Below, in pieces: positions 23,869-31,542 of a stretch of DNA of 52,160 nt. Source of the stretch: Lachnospiraceae bacterium UBA6998. Lineage in GTDB: Bacteria > Bacillota > Clostridia > Lachnospirales > Lachnospiraceae. Each line of letters starts with the position of its first letter. Within the stretch, counting starts at the first letter, position 1. The notes beneath the pieces are model-generated. The model was given only the letters and a program-made list of their open reading frames with translations. It did not search any database and was not told the DNA's origin. Both the position numbers and the translations under genes were made by a program. The stretch covers positions 1 to 52,160 of the forward strand of contig DJXS01000053.1 of NCBI GenBank assembly GCA_002448395.1, written 5' to 3'.

Positions 23869-25218
23869 ATGAAGCCAAAATATCGGACTCTGTTTTTTGT
23901 CCTCATTCTCCTCTTCATGACCGTCCTGCCCGGGCGAAGAGTCTCTGCCGCGCCCGTCGCGTCAGCTGCACAGCAGCATTCCTCTCTGCAGCTTGTCAGT
24001 CTGAGCGCCGCTGCCGGTACAGGCTGGCAGTATAAAAACGGCATCTGGTACTATTATGACCCTGACGGCAGCATGCACACCGGATGGCTGTATTACCGCG
24101 GAGCGTGGTACTATCTGGACAGTTCCGGCGCCATGAAAACGGGATGGCTCAAAGATAACGGATCATGGTATTTCCTGGACACTTCCGGCGCTATGAAAAC
24201 CGGGTGGCTCAAAGACCGCGGAAAATGGTACTTCCTGAAAGATAACGGAGCCATGGTGACCGGATGGCTTGATCACAACGGATCGCGGTATTATCTGGAT
24301 GCTTCCGGCGCCCTGAAGACAGGATGGCTGAAAACAGACGGTAAATGGTATTATTTAAGCTCTGCCGGAGCAGTACAGACAGGCTGGCAATATATCAGCC
24401 GCAAATGGTATTACCTGTCAGGGAAGGACAATGGAGCAATGCTGACCGGATGGCAGGAAATCGGTGGCAAGCAGTATTATCTCAATCCGTCCGGCGACAT
24501 GGCAGACGGATTCCGTATCCTGAACGGCAAAGCTTACTATTTTGGCTCTGACGGAGCGCTCAAAAAAGACTGGGCATCGAAAAACGTGATCGTCATCGAT
24601 CCCGGCCACTCCTCCGAGATCCCGGCCGGACAGGTGCCGCTCGGCCCCGGCTCCGACGAAATGAAGGACGCCGATAACTACGGCGCCGTCAGCGTCACGA
24701 CCGGTCTTCATGAGTACGAACTTGTCCTCGACGTCTCTCTCATGCTCAGGGATAAACTGGAGGCCAGAGGCTACAAGGTCGTCATGGTCCGCACGACCAA
24801 CACCGGCAAATACAGCTGCCTTGACCGCGCGAAAGTCGCAAATGACAATAACGCGGCGATTTTTCTGCGGGTCCATGCCAACGCGGCTCCTAAAGATCAT
24901 TCCAAGAACGGCGCAATGACGATCTGTATCACCAAAGATAACGAATTTATCCCCTCAATGTACAAGAAGTCCCGGCTTCTGTCCGATATGATCCTGAATA
25001 ATTATGTCGCAACGGTTGGCTGCTACAACGAGGGCGTATGGGAAAGGGACGATATGGTCGCGAACAATTGGAGCAAAGTCCCCACTACTCTGGTGGAGCT
25101 CGGCTATATGACCAATGAAAGAGAAGACCGGCTGATGCAGACAGACGCTTATAAAGAAAAAATGGCGAACGGCCTCTTATACGGCGTCGACGCTTATTTC
25201 AAGGCGGTGCTGAAGTGA
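23869..25218 (+). CDS. N-acetylmuramoyl-L-alanine amidase with cell-wall-binding repeats
   Basis: A 449-residue secreted protein. A signal peptide of about 28 residues (LFFVLILLFMTVLPG core, ending near VSA) is followed by about nine choline-binding-type (CW) repeats of the GWxxxxGxWYYLdxsGaM form at 50-235, and then an Amidase_3 domain at 240-449. The zinc ligands are visible as H in IDPGH, E in LHEYELVLD, H in RVHANA, with the catalytic E in VELGYMTN. It cleaves the amide between MurNAc and the stem peptide. Repeats anchor it to wall polymers. It belongs with three other repeat-bearing proteins in this window, at 31543, 48866 and 51904. Confidence 0.93.
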   Translation: MKPKYRTLFFVLILLFMTVLPGRRVSAAPVASAAQQHSSLQLVSLSAAAGTGWQYKNGIWYYYDPDGSMHTGWLYYRGAWYYLDSSGAMKTGWLKDNGSWYFLDTSGAMKTGWLKDRGKWYFLKDNGAMVTGWLDHNGSRYYLDASGALKTGWLKTDGKWYYLSSAGAVQTGWQYISRKWYYLSGKDNGAMLTGWQEIGGKQYYLNPSGDMADGFRILNGKAYYFGSDGALKKDWASKNVIVIDPGHSSEIPAGQVPLGPGSDEMKDADNYGAVSVTTGLHEYELVLDVSLMLRDKLEARGYKVVMVRTTNTGKYSCLDRAKVANDNNAAIFLRVHANAAPKDHSKNGAMTICITKDNEFIPSMYKKSRLLSDMILNNYVATVGCYNEGVWERDDMVANNWSKVPTTLVELGYMTNEREDRLMQTDAYKEKMANGLLYGVDAYFKAVLK

Positions 25219-25243
25219 CCGGCGCTGTCAGAACATAAATAAG

Positions 25244-25276
25244 AGCAGGATTTCGACTGATGAAATCCTGCTTTTA
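25244..25276. terminator. Terminator between amidase and kinase genes
   Basis: An 11-bp perfect stem AGCAGGATTTC/GAAATCCTGCT with a 7-base loop followed by TTTTA. It lies between convergent genes. Confidence 0.85.
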
Positions 25277-25314
25277 TATTGCCTTTTATTATGGACTGCT
25301 CCGCTCAGAGGTCC

Positions 25315-25962
25315 TTACCTTGCGCCTCTTTCCTCCGCGTCGGTGAGGATATGCCGGATCCTGCCAAATACCCGGGAAAGCTTTTTCCGGTTCTCGTCCT
25401 CCTTGCAGATTTCCAGCACACGGGAATCTCTTCCGTAGGCTTTCCGCAGCCTCTCATACTCATTCGCGAATTCGTCCTGCTCCTCAGATGCAGACTCACA
25501 AGAGATCACAAGCCTTGCGCTGCGTACTCCCTTCTCCGATGCTGCGGCCATCTTCCTGAAAGCGTCATCCGCGATCCTGTGATCCGCACAGAACATCATC
25601 AGCGTATGCAGCATTCCCTCGTCGAACAGAAAGATCCTGTGGGATCTGATCATTCTCCGATACCAGAATGAATAGGCCGCCAGATTCCTGAACACGCGCT
25701 TTTCATTTTCATAAACTCCAAAGCTGCCGGCCGGCTCCTCCTTCTGCAGGATCCCCCGCAGCCTGTCGCGCAGCCATCGCGCGTCAGCGCTCAGGAAGAT
25801 CAGCGCGCCCGCTATTACTCTCAATAACTTCCAGCCGATGCTGTGCCTCAGTTTGGCAGAGACGTTGACATAGTCGACTTCTCTGCGTTTCAGTTCCTTC
25901 TCGATCAGCTCTGTGAGCTCTGTCTTTCCGCTCCCGGGAAGACCAATACATTCAATTACCAT
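25315..25962 (-). CDS. P-loop kinase of unknown substrate
   Basis: A 215-residue protein starting MVIECIGLPGSGKTELTE, with Walker A GLPGSGKT at residues 7-14. A hydrophobic segment at about 50-60 (VIAGALIFL) and a thymidylate/deoxynucleoside-kinase-like middle with IFLFDEGMLHTLMM at about 110 follow, then LVISCESASEE. The late region is Arg/Lys-rich. The pattern fits AAA_33-type or dNK-like kinases but no substrate can be named. ATG 25962 has GGAGG 6 bases upstream; the longer frame to 26031 adds 23 low-complexity residues. It is divergent from the aminosugar cluster and might act on a sugar or nucleotide in it; this is speculative. Confidence 0.65.
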   Translation of the reverse strand: MVIECIGLPGSGKTELTELIEKELKRREVDYVNVSAKLRHSIGWKLLRVIAGALIFLSADARWLRDRLRGILQKEEPAGSFGVYENEKRVFRNLAAYSFWYRRMIRSHRIFLFDEGMLHTLMMFCADHRIADDAFRKMAAASEKGVRSARLVISCESASEEQDEFANEYERLRKAYGRDSRVLEICKEDENRKKLSRVFGRIRHILTDAEERGAR

Positions 25963-26057
25963 CCCTTGCCTCCGGCCGGATCCATCTCCGGTCACAATCG
26001 TAATTCTACCGTATGCTCCCGATGAAAGCAAGCCGGCAAAACAGTCCCCGATCCTTC

Positions 26058-26072
26058 CTCATTAGCAAGTGC
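26058..26072 (+). promoter_or_regulatory. Shared 15-base promoter-region motif, copy 2
   Basis: CTCATTAGCAAGTGC, identical to 23791-23805, in the divergent region before the aminosugar cluster. An AT-rich TATAAT-containing stretch lies at about 26126-26142 between it and the start at 26175. Confidence 0.45.
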
Positions 26073-26174
26073 GCCATATGGCAGACGAATTTCAATCGTT
26101 AAGAAACATATAGGAAAATCCGTTTTATAATAGTATAATGACGATAATGTAATAAGAAAGAGGCATTATAACAT

Positions 26175-27308
26175 ATGGCAAAAATACCCTTTAATATTCC
26201 GCCCTTCATCGGCACGGAACTTCAATATGTACAAGAAGCCGTCGACGCGCACAAGATCTGCGGAGACGGCCAGTTTACAAAGAAATGCAACGCCTGGATT
26301 GAAAAGCGCTTCGGCGCGGTCGGCGCTCTTTTGACCACCAGCGGCACCACAGCTCTGGAAATGGCGACACTGCTGTGCGGCCTGGAAAAAGGCGACGAAG
26401 TGATCCTTCCGAGTTTTACCTTTTCGAGCACTGCCACATCTATCGTACTTACAGGCGCTACACCGGTATTCATCGATATTCGTCCCGACACAATGAATAT
26501 TGATGAGACTAAGATAGAGCAAGCCATCACAGATAAGACCAAGGCTATCATGGCTGTTCACTATGCAGGCGTATCCTGTGAAATGGATACGATCATGGAG
26601 ATCGCCCGCAAACACGGGCTCAAAGTCATCGAAGACGCGGCACAGGGCGTCATGTCCACCTACAAAGGGAAAGCTCTCGGCACGATCGGTGATTTCGGCT
26701 GCTATTCTTTCCATGAGACCAAGAACTACTCTATGGGCGAAGGCGGCGCGCTGGTCCTTAATCACAGAGAAGACCTTGAACCCGCCGAGATCCTCAGAGA
26801 AAAGGGAACTGACAGAGCCCGCTTCTTCAGAGGACAAGTGGACAAGTACACCTGGGTTGAATACGGCAGCAGTTACCTGCCCAGCGACATGAACGCCGCC
26901 TATCTCTGGGCGCAGCTTCAGGAAGCGGACCGCATTAATGAAAACCGGCTCGCGACATGGAATGCTTACAACGAGGCATTCTCCCCCCTGGCCGCAGAGG
27001 GCAAGCTGATTCTTCCCACGATCCCTGAAGAGTGCGTGCACAATGCTCACATGTATTATGTAAAACTCAAAGATCTGCGCCAGAGGACAGACTTTATTAA
27101 CTATCTCCGGGACCGCGATATCAGCAGCGTATTCCATTATGTGCCGCTGCACTCCTCCCCGGCCGGCAGGCGTTTCGGACGCTTCTGCGGAGAAGACGTC
27201 TACACTACCGCTGAGAGCGACCGCCTGACCAGACTTCCGCTGTACTACGGCATGACCGCCGAAGACCGCGACAGGGTAATCGATACCGTTCTTTCCTATT
27301 TTGCATAA
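26175..27308 (+). CDS. wecE: dTDP-4-amino-4,6-dideoxygalactose transaminase-like (DegT/DnrJ family)
   Basis: A 377-residue PLP aminotransferase. The N terminus IPFNIPPFIGTELQYVQEAV and the active site SFHETKNYSMGEGGAL with Schiff-base lysine K183 are characteristic of WecE/RffA; TSGTTALEMA binds the cofactor phosphate and EDAAQG the pyridine ring (D154). WecE converts dTDP-4-keto-6-deoxyglucose plus glutamate to dTDP-4-amino-4,6-dideoxygalactose. The keto sugar is the product of RfbB, whose gene is at 30378-31397. First gene of a tight five-gene operon; the next starts 15 bases on. Length and residues are complete. Confidence 0.9.
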   Translation: MAKIPFNIPPFIGTELQYVQEAVDAHKICGDGQFTKKCNAWIEKRFGAVGALLTTSGTTALEMATLLCGLEKGDEVILPSFTFSSTATSIVLTGATPVFIDIRPDTMNIDETKIEQAITDKTKAIMAVHYAGVSCEMDTIMEIARKHGLKVIEDAAQGVMSTYKGKALGTIGDFGCYSFHETKNYSMGEGGALVLNHREDLEPAEILREKGTDRARFFRGQVDKYTWVEYGSSYLPSDMNAAYLWAQLQEADRINENRLATWNAYNEAFSPLAAEGKLILPTIPEECVHNAHMYYVKLKDLRQRTDFINYLRDRDISSVFHYVPLHSSPAGRRFGRFCGEDVYTTAESDRLTRLPLYYGMTAEDRDRVIDTVLSYFA

Positions 27309-27323
27309 GAACAGGAGTCACAC

Positions 27324-28307
27324 GTGAATATTGACATGATTCATAAAAGCGGTAAGAAACTCATCAGTTTCGTCATTCCGTGCTATCACAGCGAAGGGTC
27401 CGTAGGACTCGTCATAGATGAAATTCGTCAGGTCGTCTCGGAACGGCCTGATTTTACTTATCAAATCATTGCCGTCAACGACTGCTCCCCGGACAATCTG
27501 CTCGAAGTCATCAAAAGAGAGGCGGAGAATGATCCGCAGGTCATCGCCATTGACCTGGCCAAAAACGGCGGGCGGCACAACGCGCTGATCTGCGGCTGTC
27601 ACTTTGCCGACGGCGATTACGTCGTCTTCATCGATGATGACCAGCAGTGTCCCACCGACAGGCTCTGGGATCTCATGGATCCCCTCCTGAACGGAAACGC
27701 CGACGTCGCTATTGCCAAATACCCTCACAAGACCCAGTCCGCCTTCAAGAATTTCGGCTCCAAAGTCAACGACGCAGTGGCCACATGGCTCCTGGGCAAG
27801 GACAAAGACCTGAAATTCTCAAATTTCTCCGTTATGAAGCGCTTTGTCAAGGATGAGGTCATCAAGTACAAGAACCCCTATCCCTATCTCTCGGGCCTCA
27901 TGCTCCGCTCCACGAAGAACGTGGTGAATGTAGAGATGGAGGAGCGGGAGCGCACGATCGGGGTCGGCCACTACAGCTTCAGGAAGTCTTTTGCCCTGTG
28001 GATGAACAGTTTCACGGCCTTTTCCGTCAAACCCCTCCGCTTTGCGACAACCTGCGGTATCACCTTTGCCTTCATCGGCATGCTGATGGTCGTATACACG
28101 GTCATCCACAAGCTCGTCAATCCCAATGTGGCGATCGGGTACAGTTCCCTCATGTCCATCATCCTGTTCATCGGCGGAATGATCATGTTCATGCTGGGGC
28201 TGATCGGCGAATACATAGGAAGGATCTACATCTCCCTGAATAACTCCCCTCAGTTCGTGATCCGCGACATCTACGGGCAGACTGACGGAAAGAAAGAGGA
28301 TACATAA
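27324..28307 (+). CDS. Undecaprenyl-phosphate aminosugar transferase-like GT2 (ArnC/GtrB-like)
   Basis: A 327-residue GT2 enzyme. FVIPCYHSEGSVGLVIDEI, then VNDCSPDNL and FIDDDQQCP give the nucleotide- and metal-binding motifs; GGRHNALICG is the segment typical of ArnC-type transferases. Two C-terminal membrane helices lie at about 237-260 and 270-300, ending GLIGEYIGRIYISLNNSPQFVI as in ArnC/GtrB. It should place the aminosugar made by the WecE-like enzyme on undecaprenyl phosphate at the inner membrane face. The start is GTG with AGGAG 6 bases before it. The gene abuts the ATP-grasp gene. Confidence 0.85.
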   Translation: MNIDMIHKSGKKLISFVIPCYHSEGSVGLVIDEIRQVVSERPDFTYQIIAVNDCSPDNLLEVIKREAENDPQVIAIDLAKNGGRHNALICGCHFADGDYVVFIDDDQQCPTDRLWDLMDPLLNGNADVAIAKYPHKTQSAFKNFGSKVNDAVATWLLGKDKDLKFSNFSVMKRFVKDEVIKYKNPYPYLSGLMLRSTKNVVNVEMEERERTIGVGHYSFRKSFALWMNSFTAFSVKPLRFATTCGITFAFIGMLMVVYTVIHKLVNPNVAIGYSSLMSIILFIGGMIMFMLGLIGEYIGRIYISLNNSPQFVIRDIYGQTDGKKEDT

Positions 28308-29531
28308 ATGCAGAACATACTTATAATCGGAGCAGGCGATTTCCAGCTTCCGCTGGTGCAGAGGGCATCTCAGTCCTACAACGTCCTGCTCGCCGCGCCG
28401 GTGATCTCCGACGCGTTTAAACCATATATCACAGATTCCCTGCTCATCGATGTCCGCGACGAAGAAGCGATCCTTGCTTACGCGCGCGAGCATTCGATCT
28501 GCGGCGTAATAACCGATCAGACCGATATTGCGGTCCGTTCTGTCGCTTACGTGGCGGAGAATCTGGGGCTTCCCGGAATCGGCTCCGAGACCGGCCGCCT
28601 CTTCACTGACAAGAGCCTCATGAGGGACCGCATGGCGCAGCTCGGCATTAAGCTGCTGCCTCACCGCACAGTTTCCTCTGAGAAAGAGGGGCTGCAGTTC
28701 TACAGGGAGATCGGCGGAGACATCATTATAAAGCCCCTGGATACCCAGGGAAGCAGAGGTGTGCAGATCTGCCGCGGCGAAGAGGAACTCCGGTCAAAAT
28801 ATGCAGAGGCCGCCCGCTGGTCCTCAAATCACCAGGTCTTAATCGAGCGCTATGCGACCGGACGTGAATTTGTGGTAGAAGGCATTGCCGTTGACTACGA
28901 ATTTCAAAACGCATGTATCGGCGATACTCTCTATTTTGACCTTCCCGACGCTTTTGCTGCCAAAAGCCGCATTTTCCCCACAACGGCAGACGACGAACTT
29001 CGTCAGCGCGTTCTCGACCTGAACACGAAGATCATCACCGGCTTTGGCCTCAGACAGGGGCTCACTCACAGCGAGTTCATCATGGACGGCGACGACATCT
29101 ATCTGATCGAGACAGCCGCAAGGGGCGGCGGAGTGTTCATCTCCTCCGACCTGATCCACTACTCCTGCGGTCTCGACACAGAAGGCTTCCTTCTCGATAT
29201 CGCCACCGGCAAACAGAAAGGCCTTCCTGAAATTCTTCCCCAGCAGTGTGTCTGCGGATACCTTGCATTCTATATTCCGACAGGCAAGGTCCTGAGTGTA
29301 CAGGGCGTAGAGGAAGTGCAGGCCCTTCCTTATGTTCACCGAAATCAGCTCGGCAAGCTCAAAGCCGACATCGAAAACAAAGACGGCCACACCGACAAGA
29401 CATCCCGGCTGGCTCTGATCATCAGCGCGCCGGACCGCGATACTTTCAAAGAGCGTGCCGCGCACGTCCGCGAACTGCTTCAGGTCGAAACTGAAACCGC
29501 TGACGGCATTAAACCCCTTATTTGGGAGTGA
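28308..29531 (+). CDS. ATP-grasp ligase of the aminosugar cluster
   Basis: A 407-residue ATP-grasp enzyme. An N-terminal Rossmann-like domain (ILIIGAGDFQLPLVQRA) is followed by the ATP-grasp core at about 110-310: KSLMRDRMAQLGI, IIKPLDTQGSRGV (ATP-binding lysine and glycine loop), VLIERYATGREFVVEG and IYLIETAARGGG (magnesium-binding E). The C-terminal 90 residues resemble the PurK/biotin-carboxylase-like tail. Such enzymes join a carboxylate to an amine through an acyl phosphate. Between an aminosugar transferase and a flippase pair, it could attach an amino acid or other acid to the free 4-amine of the sugar. The substrate is inference. Its start immediately follows the GT2 stop. Confidence 0.85.
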   Translation: MQNILIIGAGDFQLPLVQRASQSYNVLLAAPVISDAFKPYITDSLLIDVRDEEAILAYAREHSICGVITDQTDIAVRSVAYVAENLGLPGIGSETGRLFTDKSLMRDRMAQLGIKLLPHRTVSSEKEGLQFYREIGGDIIIKPLDTQGSRGVQICRGEEELRSKYAEAARWSSNHQVLIERYATGREFVVEGIAVDYEFQNACIGDTLYFDLPDAFAAKSRIFPTTADDELRQRVLDLNTKIITGFGLRQGLTHSEFIMDGDDIYLIETAARGGGVFISSDLIHYSCGLDTEGFLLDIATGKQKGLPEILPQQCVCGYLAFYIPTGKVLSVQGVEEVQALPYVHRNQLGKLKADIENKDGHTDKTSRLALIISAPDRDTFKERAAHVRELLQVETETADGIKPLIWE

Positions 29532-29540
29532 GGTTCATAC

Positions 29541-29906
29541 GTGTTAGATAATTTTCTGAGTAAAAGAAGTAATATTATTCTTCTGGCGATCGTCGCCGTA
29601 TTTATGGAGAGCCTGACCTCTCCCTGTCTCAAGCTTGGCGGCAGGTACCCTTTCATGTCCGCCGGCTACATCGCCTGGTTCTGTCTTGCCGTGCTGATTC
29701 TGGGCTTTTACGCTGTCTGCTGGCAGCTGATCCTGGAAAAGCTGCCGCTGACCACCGCTTACCTCAGAAGAGGTTTCAGCTACATCCTGATCTTCGTATG
29801 GGCCAGAGTGATCTTTCATGAGGCAATTACCTGGAAACAGATCCTTGGCATCCTTGTCATTACGATCGGAATGGTCATCAGCATCAGTGACGAGAAATCG
29901 AACTGA
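29541..29906 (+). CDS. Small EmrE/DMT-like membrane protein (ArnE/F-like), subunit 1
   Basis: A 121-residue protein with four predicted membrane helices, at about 11-30, 42-65, 72-90 and 97-115. It has EmrE-type features including VFMESLTSPCLKLGG with a membrane-embedded glutamate, PLTTAYLRRGFSYILIF in helix 3 and GILVITIGMVIS in helix 4. It is half of a pair with the next gene, like ArnE/ArnF, which flip undecaprenyl-phosphate aminoarabinose across the membrane. The start is GTG with TGAGG 7 bases upstream, the TGA being the ATP-grasp stop. Confidence 0.8.
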   Translation: MLDNFLSKRSNIILLAIVAVFMESLTSPCLKLGGRYPFMSAGYIAWFCLAVLILGFYAVCWQLILEKLPLTTAYLRRGFSYILIFVWARVIFHEAITWKQILGILVITIGMVISISDEKSN

Positions 29907-29938
29907 CCGCTCCCGCAGAATCCCAAATGGAGGAAACT

Positions 29939-30304
29939 ATGAATTCCGAACTTTTTACCCCGGCCTTCTGTTACGGAGCTGCCATCTTCGCCGCTTTCGT
30001 CACAGCTCTGAGCCAGATCATCCTCAAAAAACAGGCCAATATCACGGAAGCCCGTAAGAGCGGCTTTTTCAGCAAATTTCTGAATCCCCGCGTCATCATA
30101 TCTTACGGCCTTCTCTTCTCAACACTTGTGATCAACCAGGTAGCACTGATCCATGTACCGGTATCAGTAATGCCTTGTATCACGGCGACCAGTTTTGTCT
30201 GGGTCTTCATCATGGGAGTCCTGATCCTCGGCGAGAAGGTATCCCGCCGCAAGGCTCTGGGCGTCGCCATCATCATTCTGGGAGTAATCGTCTCCCGCCT
30301 GTAA
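29939..30304 (+). CDS. Small EmrE/DMT-like membrane protein (ArnE/F-like), subunit 2
   Basis: A 121-residue four-helix protein, partner of the preceding gene. Motifs: AAIFAAFVTALSQIILKKQA (helix 1), VINQVALIHVPVSVMPCIT (helix 3 region) and LILGEKVSRRKALGVAIIILGVIVS (helix 4). The start at 29939 is chosen because GGAGG lies 5 bases upstream; an earlier ATG at 29927 precedes that site. The two subunits differ in sequence, as expected for a heterodimer of opposed topology. Last gene of the operon, ended by the terminator at 30341-30372. Confidence 0.8.
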   Translation: MNSELFTPAFCYGAAIFAAFVTALSQIILKKQANITEARKSGFFSKFLNPRVIISYGLLFSTLVINQVALIHVPVSVMPCITATSFVWVFIMGVLILGEKVSRRKALGVAIIILGVIVSRL

Positions 30305-30340
30305 ACCGCTCTGCCGGTTCATATAACAGCGCATAATAAT

Positions 30341-30372
30341 AGACCTCAGAAACCTTTCGATTTCTGAGGTCT
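30341..30372. terminator. Bidirectional terminator between aminosugar operon and rfbB
   Basis: A perfect 12-bp stem AGACCTCAGAAA/TTTCTGAGGTCT with an 8-base loop, then TTTTT on the plus strand, between convergent genes. Confidence 0.88.
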
Positions 30373-30377
30373 TTTTA

Positions 30378-31397
30378 TCATCGATTTCCGTACATCTTCT
30401 CGTAGTAGTTCCGGTACTCCCCTGAGCGGATCGTCTCCCACCACTCCTGATTGTCCAGATACCAGTGAATCGTCTTCTTAATGCCGTCCTTAAACATTGT
30501 CTCCGGCAGCCATCCCAATTCCGCGTGGATCTTGGCGGGATCAATGGCGTAGCGCTGGTCATGTCCCTTGCGGTCAGTTACATAAGTGATAAGGCTCTCC
30601 GGCTTTCCGAGTTCCGCGCAGATCAATTTAACAATATCGATATTCCTCATCTCGTTGTGGCCGCCGATATTGTAAACCTCTCCGACCCGTCCTCCCCGGA
30701 GGATAAGATCGATCGCCTTACAATGATCCTCTACATACAGCCAGTCTCTGACGTTGAGCCCCTCTCCGTATACGGGCAGCGGCTGGTCATGCAGTGCATT
30801 GGCGATCATCAGAGGAATCAGTTTCTCAGGAAACTGGTAAGGTCCATAGTTATTGGAGCATCTGCTGATCGTCACAGGAAGGCCGTAAGTCCTGTGGTAT
30901 GCCAGAACAAGCAGATCGGCGGAAGCCTTCGAAGTGCTGTACGGGCTGCTGGTGTGGATCGGCGTCTCTTCCGTAAAGAAGAGATCCGGTCTGTCCAGCG
31001 GAAGATCTCCGTATACTTCATCAGTAGATACCTGATGGAACCTGCCGATCCCGTATTTCCTGCAGGCATCCATAAGAACGGCTGTCCCCATTATATTTGT
31101 CTCAAGGAAAATGCCGGGATTTTCAATAGAGCGGTCTACATGAGATTCCGCGGCAAAATTTACCACGACCTCCGGCTTTTCCTCCGCAAACAGGCGGTCT
31201 ACACCTTCTCTGTCGCGGATATCAAGTTTCACAAAGCGAAACTGCGGATGATCCATCACAGATTCCAATGTAGACAGGTTGCCGGCATAGGTAAGGCTGT
31301 CCACACATATGATCCTGTCCTCAGGATGTTTCTCCAGCATATAAAAAACGAAATTGGATCCGATAAAACCGGCTCCTCCTGTCACGATAATATTCAA
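30378..31397 (-). CDS. rfbB: dTDP-glucose 4,6-dehydratase
   Basis: A 339-residue extended short-chain dehydrogenase. GGAGFIGSN (7-15) binds NAD; the catalytic T125-D126-E127 lies in VSTDEVYGD and Y153 with K157 in YSTSK. It converts dTDP-glucose to dTDP-4-keto-6-deoxyglucose. The usual rfbA, rfbC and rfbD partners for rhamnose are not adjacent, and the convergent neighbour operon begins with a WecE-like enzyme that uses the same product. The start is a TTG with AGGAGG 7 bases upstream, which fits the immediate strand NIIVTGGAGFIG. Confidence 0.93.
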   Translation of the reverse strand: MNIIVTGGAGFIGSNFVFYMLEKHPEDRIICVDSLTYAGNLSTLESVMDHPQFRFVKLDIRDREGVDRLFAEEKPEVVVNFAAESHVDRSIENPGIFLETNIMGTAVLMDACRKYGIGRFHQVSTDEVYGDLPLDRPDLFFTEETPIHTSSPYSTSKASADLLVLAYHRTYGLPVTISRCSNNYGPYQFPEKLIPLMIANALHDQPLPVYGEGLNVRDWLYVEDHCKAIDLILRGGRVGEVYNIGGHNEMRNIDIVKLICAELGKPESLITYVTDRKGHDQRYAIDPAKIHAELGWLPETMFKDGIKKTIHWYLDNQEWWETIRSGEYRNYYEKMYGNR

Positions 31398-31483
31398 GAT
31401 CTGTCCTCCTGTCTTGTTATTAATCTCAGTGCTTTATTCATTATAACTAAAAAGCGCCCTCAAGCCAATACAGCAGAGAAAAA

Positions 31484-31513
31484 GATGGTGCTGTCCTGCA
31501 GGACAGCACCATC
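31484..31513 (-). terminator. Terminator after the L,D-transpeptidase gene
   Basis: A 30-base perfect palindrome (arms start GATGGTGCTGTCC) followed by TTTTTCTC on the minus strand, 29 bases past the stop. Confidence 0.85.
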
Positions 31514-31542
31514 CGTTATTCTTCTTATGATTGATTCTGCGA

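Noticed and set aside
26166..27152. Long minus-strand open frame of 328 codons
   Set aside because: It is exactly antisense to the WecE-like gene, has no recognisable domain and no ribosome binding site.
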